Assembly (NCBI GenBank): GCA_029817715.1
Contig: JARUPY010000396.1
Coordinates: forward strand, 4,774,001-4,838,000
DNA: 64,000 nt
DNA from: Melastoma dodecandrum
Taxonomy: Eukaryota; Streptophyta; Magnoliopsida; Myrtales; Melastomataceae
Direction of reading: 5' to 3'
Numbering within the stretch: the stretch's first letter is position 1; each line of letters starts with the position of its first letter. A program made the position numbers and the translations under genes. The notes below the pieces were generated by a model. That model was given only the letters and a program-made list of their open reading frames with translations. It did no database searches and was not told where the DNA came from. This document shows, in pieces, positions 58,630-64,000 of this stretch.

Positions 58630-60251
58630 TGTTAATAAAGGCAAGTATTTACTGTTTATTAATTACTTTTCTGCTCGTAATTAACTTTACGGTAAAGTTC
58701 CATAGATTGATTATTTATCAATCTAAAATTGTCATTGATCGGATAGATGTTTAGATGGGACATAAACATCTAGATCAATGTCGAGTATAACTTAGGTCGA
58801 GTTAGACCAAGTGATGGATGTTCAAGTTATACTCGGAAGTGCCTAAGTTTAGGGTACACTGGACACGACCCGTTTATAGAGAATACCACATATTAAACGT
58901 CCTTGGTCACTTCTCTTGTTGAACGAGTGTAACTGATCTCCTGACTTGAGACTTCCATTTATTCTATGCGTGGAGTTGTTCACTTTGATGCCGTTAAAAG
59001 CAGTCTTTAATCGGATTGTGAGTAATACGGTTATTGGGTGTGCAGCGAAGCATAGAGAGGATAGTGTTGAGTCAATATAGGATTCGTCGCTCTATTGGAT
59101 TAGAGAGTTGACATCATGGCCTCTTGATTGAGATATTAGTGATTTTAAACAAACGGCCGTGGATGAATGTTTATCATTCAAGTTAAGATCTATTATATCT
59201 CAGAAATCAAGTAAAATGATTAATTCAGTGATGACATATGATGCACTGAATTAATCAGGATGTCGGTGAGATGAAGAGATTGAATTACACAGAAATCGGT
59301 TCATAGTGGTTTTGGTTCATGACCAATATTCTATTATGTTGGGTGGCTGAAAACTGTTGCTAGACGGTTACCTCAGTCTATGTATGGATGTACATTGCCT
59401 TCGTATATAGAACCTAGAGGGTCGCACGCAAAAGCACGTGAACACGGAAATTGATTATTTAATTCTAATGAATATTAGAATTAAAAGTATAAATTTCAGA
59501 ATTAAAATTTGTTGGACTACAAATTTATTCTGAAATATTCGGAAGCAATAAATCATAGTATTGGATTTAAATTGATCAAATATATCTAAGTTGTAGACTA
59601 TAATGATATAATTATAATAATTATTATATCATTATATTATTCATTATAATATCAAATAGGCCGACCAAATTGCGTTAAGCCCATTTGGCCCATTCTATCA
59701 ATTGAATTAAATTTCAAATGTCCCGAAGATGTCGATATCCAATTGCCCAATTGCAAAAAGTAAAATTATTACCTACAGGCTACCGTAGCATAGCATTGCT
59801 ACGTGTAATTTATTAATTTTTTTTTACAATAATTTTAGTCATAAGGCGGCACCATCACTATAAAGGAAATCAATTCGGCCGTAGTGAAGGTGTGGTTTGC
59901 AAAAGAAAAACACAATAAAAAAGACTTCGGCCACATAGGAGAAAAGTGAAGGAATTGCAATCGGCTGAATAGAACGTAAGTCTTCCGAGAATTTTAGAAA
60001 AAGCTCAGAGGGCTAGCACCCGAGATTGAGCTTGAGGCATCCGTCGAACGTGTGCGTGGATATTTCTAGAGGAGTCACGGTTGGGACTCTGGAAGACGGT
60101 CTAATCCGCAACGTTCGTTGTTTTCAAACAACAAGGTACGTGTTATTAAACTTATTTACTATTCGATTTATACGTAACACATAAATCCGATGTGTGTTTC
60201 GGATAGTATTTTTCGAAACGAGCTTCCGCTGCGCCCGATGGAAACCCATCA
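58630..60251 (+). repeat. Probable 5' LTR of a Copia element
   Basis: The right end is set by the primer site at 60253 and the preceding CCATCA. The left end is a guess at TGTTAATAAAGG (58630). A TATA-like CTATAAAGG lies near 59858. The 3' LTR would be beyond the window, so the boundaries cannot be tested here. Confidence 0.5.
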
Positions 60252-60252
60252 G

Positions 60253-60264
60253 TGGTATCCGAGC
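60253..60264 (+). other. Primer-binding site of the Copia element
   Basis: TGGTATCCGAGC differs by one base from the initiator tRNA-Met site TGGTATCAGAGC and stands immediately right of the presumed LTR. Confidence 0.75.
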
Positions 60265-61321
60265 TTATTTGTTTTCGTATCGTATAAATCGATGTTTTAC
60301 TTTAACAAAAGTTTTGAAAACTGTTTCGTCCAAAATCTATCGTGGTTATTTAATTTTATTTATTTGACTATAGTAAGTTTGGACGAACAAAATTTCTTAT
60401 TTGATTTTGAACAGTTTCTTTTCTAATTATGAGAATTACAGCAAGTTGATATAGTAAATTGAGATGGTAAAGTTTGCTAAGTTCAAATATAGTTGTAATT
60501 ATAAGAGAAATTTAACGGCTTAGAAATACTTCGGCCAAGTTTTAAAGTTTTTTCAAAAAAAAAAAAAGGGCCGAGACAAAAAAAAGGACCAAAAGAATTT
60601 TGACTTTGTCAAATAGAGTTGGTCTAGAATTAAAACGACCAGTGGGTTGATTTCAAAACCTAATTCGGCGAAAATTTTGAATGGTTAATAAAAGACCAAG
60701 AAAGAAAATTGGTTTAGCCCAACATTATATAGGGCTTAGAAAATTAAAATCTATTGGCCATATGATGGGCTTGAAATTAGAATGTAATAATGAAGCCCAT
60801 TAATTGGTGAGACAATTAATTAAAATCCCCTAAATATTAAGTCAAGTTTTATTTGCCATCTATCAATGATAATGAAAATAGTCGACGTACTTCGTGAGTC
60901 GGTACAGCTCAGCTGTGGGCTTGTGTTAGTATAGTTGTAGTTTTTCATAATTTATTGATGGGTCGACTTAACTCAGATTAATTGATTTGTTAGCTCAGCT
61001 AAGGTAAACTGATTTGATGGGCAAGGGGTTTAAGAAAATATTAACCTAAGTTAATAATAATACCGAGGGTCACGTGGATTTGTGACTGGTTAGTAGTGCC
61101 TACTTAATGACTATGGTGTGTAGGTACAGCTCAGTTGTGTACATACTATAGGATTTGAGTATTCGGTCCCGCTAGGAATTATTACCAACTAATTCCTGAG
61201 CCTAATGGTGGGGGCTATTAGGTTTGAATAAAATAGTGGGAGTTTATTAAAGTCCTGTATATAACTATTCACAAATAATGATTCAAAATTTTATTTGTTG
61301 TAGATATCGACTAACCTTTCG

Positions 61322-62398
61322 ATGCGAAGTATTTTGGAGAAAGAAAATATCCTCCAAGGACCAAATTACCTGGACTGGTATCGTAAGCTCAAGATTGTAC
61401 TGAAACAAGAAAGAAAGTTTCATGTACTAGATTCTGAGCCACCAGCTGTGCCCATAATAGACACTTCTGAAACAGATCGGATCATTTATGATCAATATGT
61501 GGAAGATGCTATTGACGTGCAATGTCTCATGTTATCTGCGATGTCTCCAGAGTTGCAGAAGCAGCATGAGAATATGAGCGCTAGGGATATTGATATCAAT
61601 TTGTGCGAGCTCTTCCAAGAAAGTGCACGGACCGAGAGATTTGAAACCTCGAGCCTTTTTTGGGATGAAATTGCAGGAAGGGAACCCTGTCGGGCCTCAT
61701 GTACTCAAGATGATAGGGTACATAGAGAAGCTCGCAGGTTTGGGCTCCAAGATGGATACTCATTTGGCTGTTGAAGCCATTTTATGTTCCCTGCCTCCAT
61801 CGTTCGCTCCGTTTGTGATGAACTTCAATATGAACAATATGGCGAAGAGTCTTGTCGATCTGTTGACCATGCTCAAGATAGCCGAGAAAGATATGAAACA
61901 GAAGACTGTTTCAAATGCAATGTTGGTGAGTAATACCAACAAGAGAATGAGCAAGGGGAAGTTCAACCCCAAGGTCAAGAAATCAAAGATGTCTGCTCAC
62001 CCGGGCCAAAAGCCCAAACTGAAGAAAGGCCAACAGATTCCCCAATCTGATGAGAAGGAAGCTATATGCTTTCACTGTGCAAGAAAGGCCACTGGAAGAA
62101 GAATTGTTACATCCTTCAAAAGAAAATTGCCAGTGGGGCAGGTGCTTCAGGTATTTTTATAACTGAATGTAATTTTTCTGTTTCATCCTCATGGGTCCTA
62201 GATTCAGGATGTAGTTCTCATATCTGTGTGGACCTACAGGGACTAAATGAATGCAAACCGTTGTCCAAGGGCAAGATGGACCTACGAGTTGCTAATGGAG
62301 CAAGAGTAGCTGTATTAGCTATAGGGACTTATAAAATAAGTTTGCCCAGTGGACTTGTTTTGAAACTAGAAAACTGTTGTTATGTTCCAAGTTTTTCA
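61322..62398 (+). pseudogene. Copia gag and protease, frameshifted
   Basis: Gag starts at 61322 (GPNYLDWYRKLKIVLKQE; ALSAMSPELQKQHE-like region). The frame switches near 61655 to QEGNPVGPHVLKMIGYIEKL and FVMNFNMNNMAKSLVDLL, and again near 62080, across the zinc knuckle (CFHC / KKGHWKKNC). The protease follows with its active site intact (WVLDSGCSSHIC, about 62190-62230) and is cut at VPSF near 62398 by another insertion. Copia order with an integrase to the right. Confidence 0.88.
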
Positions 62399-62403
62399 CC
62401 TTT

Positions 62404-63205
62404 GGGCAGTCCCCCCCGCACCCCCCCAAAACCCGCCCCTTAACCCGCCCCTTCGACGGACATAAGTCCCCAAATCGGGACCGAAACCCTATTCAGCCGA
62501 CCCCCAACCCCCAAAATTGTCCGAAACCCGACGTCCGACTCCCGATTCCTCCGACCCCCGGCCCCCGACTTCCGACGCAGCAACCTCCTACGCCCCGTGC
62601 TCCATCTTCCCCACCTCCGAGCCCCGTTCGTGCCGTCCCCCGTCTTCCCCTCGTCCGCCGTCCTCCCCTCATCCGCCCGTTCGACCTCCGACCTCCGACC
62701 TCCGACGTTCGACCTCCGATCTCCACTCGTCCGACATCCGATTATCATTCGTAAGTTGAATTATTTAAGTTAGATATTTTAGGTTAGAAAATTTATGTTA
62801 GAAATTTAGTTTTAAAATTTAGGTTAGATTGGGGGGGACCGGGGGACTGCCTTAACTGCCTTTTTATTAAAAATATAAAATTTCAAAATAAAAATAATGT
62901 AGAGCACGAATATAAATTTTCATGTTATTATAGACCAACTTAATGGAAGAACAATTTGTGACATTGTCAAATTCTTTTTTTGTGGGTATTTGATTATTTT
63001 GTGTAATCGTCACAAAACTCCAAATTCAACAACCCATAAATTTAGTGAAACGCACACAACGCATCAACGAGAGCGTATACATTTTATTTTAGTACACTAT
63101 CTTGATCTTGTCAAAGGACTTGCTGTCCAAACCCTTGGAGAAGAAATTGTTGATGAACTCCTCCTGGGTGAAGTCCCTGTAAATGGCCGGCCGGTCCGCC
63201 AACAC
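62404..63205. mobile_element. Foreign insertion within the Copia element
   Basis: The Copia frame breaks at VPSF (62398) and resumes at FVFEFKDKKCSF (about 63213). The block between is unlike it: a C-rich, strand-biased stretch of TCCGACCCCC-type words (62404-62750), then AT-rich DNA, then a possible gene fragment (63100-63205). GGGCAGTCCCCC (62404) and GGGGGACTGCC (near 62850) are inverted copies and may mark the ends of one inner element. The outer ends are unresolved; about 15 codons of Copia are also missing. Confidence 0.6.
63107..63204 (-). pseudogene. Possible captured fragment of a 2-oxoglutarate dioxygenase
   Basis: On the minus strand, 63204-63107 reads ADRPAIYRDFTQEEFINN and FFSKGLDSKSFDKIKIVY before a stop. 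This resembles, from memory, the C-terminal tail of plant 2OG-Fe(II) oxygenases. Identification is tentative because the conserved iron and 2OG residues lie outside the fragment. Confidence 0.4.
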
Positions 63206-64000
63206 CAAGGGTTTTGTTTTTGAATTTAAGGACAAGAAGTGTTCCTTTTATTTAGATGATGTTTTCTATGGATATGGATCTTTAAACAATTGTTTGTATA
63301 TTTTAAACTTACATGAGCCGGTACATTGCATCGAGAATAAGAAACAGAAATTGTGTGACTCAAACCCAACTTACCTTTGGCATTGTAGACTTGGTCATAT
63401 AAACGAGAAGCGTATTGCTAAATTACTCAATGACGGGTATTTGGATTCATTTGAATTAGAATCCATAAATACATGCGAAGCTTGTTTACAAGGAAAGATG
63501 ACCAAGAAGCCTTTTTCCAAGATTGGAGAAAGAGCGAATGAACTGCTAGAACTCATACACAGTGATGTGTGTGGACCATTGTCAGTTCAGGCCAGAGGAG
63601 CTTATATCTACTTCGTGACTTCTGATTTTAGCAGATATGGATATATCTATTTAATGCGGCAAAAATCAGAAACTCTTGAAAGGTTTAAGGAGTTTAAGAA
63701 TGAAGTAGAAAATCAACTTGACAAGAAGATTAAGATCCTTCGAAGTGATCGAGGGGGCGAGTATCTTAGTCAAGAATTCATTGATTACCTCCAGGAGTGT
63801 GGCATAATTTCACAACTTACACCTCCTCGAACGCCAGAGTGGAATTGTGTTTCAGAAAGGAGAAACCGTACACTCATGGACATGGTTAGATCAATGATGA
63901 GTCATGCAAGTCTTCCATTATCATTTTGGGGCTATGCCTTAGAAACGGCAACATACATGCTTAACCGAGTTCCAACCAAAGCTGCAGATAAGACACCATA
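63206..64000 (+). CDS. Copia integrase (partial, runs off the window)
   Basis: Open to the right edge. Pre-integrase zinc finger: H and H in LWHCRLGHINEKR, C and C in CEACLQGK. Core residues are present: Asp in IHSDVCGPL, Asp in LRSDRGGEYLS, Glu in VSERRNRTL. PEWNCVSERR stands where PQQNGVSERR is usual. The open frame begins inside the element after the foreign insertion, so no true start is here. Reverse transcriptase and the 3' LTR should follow beyond 64000. Confidence 0.88.

Noticed and set aside
62377..62754. Proline-rich 125-codon ORF
   Set aside because: It is read from a C-rich repeat tract inside an inserted element and is open in several frames because of composition.

Overview
This is nuclear DNA of a flowering plant. 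The genes are spliced with GT-AG introns and belong to plant families: CYP71 and CYP72A cytochromes P450, tau-class glutathione S-transferases, a major latex protein, SOUL, a UBP25-type deubiquitinase, PI31, a plant CCCH zinc-finger protein and a Jiv-type J protein. Between them lie plant retrotransposons primed by initiator tRNA-Met, a MULE, a hAT element, a SINE and foldback DNA. I cannot name the species; a eudicot or another non-grass angiosperm fits.

Layout. 1-832(-): 5' part of a CCCH zinc-finger gene cut by the window edge. 2197-3046: Copia remnant. 4002-5623(+): two-exon CYP71-type P450, with a small P450 relic at 6211-6302. 6573-9272(+): PI31-like proteasome regulator whose proposed last exon is split by a Gypsy chromovirus (9270-14751, minus strand, perfect 5-bp target duplication). 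16796-17366(+) and 18362-18901(+): a major-latex-protein gene and its frameshifted copy. 21435-25248(-): nine-exon DNAJC14/Jiv-like membrane J protein. 25963-29208: MULE with palindrome-rich ends and an internally deleted transposase. 30964-31036(-): tRNA-Arg(CCG). 32965-33627(+) and 33980-34708(-): convergent tau GSTs, one without the usual intron. 35442-39396(-): complete eight-exon UBP25-like ubiquitin protease preceded by a uORF that overlaps its start. 40001-41370(+): glycolate-oxidase pseudogene. 42480-43226(-): SOUL protein. 44590-56640: tandem duplication of a CYP72A unit, with two intact 520-aa genes (45128-47106 and 51504-53479) each followed by a broken third-gene relic. The second unit is swollen by a solo LTR, a foldback element and a hAT element. 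57537-58573(-): receptor-like kinase pseudogene. 58630-64000(+): Copia element with a second insertion inside it, running off the right edge.

Functional themes are oxidative and xenobiotic or specialised metabolism (P450s, GSTs, glycolate oxidase relic) and protein quality control (PI31, UBP25, J protein). The genes are independent transcription units. Most of the unusual structure comes from nested transposons and local duplication. I found no convincing new multi-gene system. The best leads are the CYP72A duplication with datable insertions, the PI31 last-exon disruption, and several splice and uORF features.
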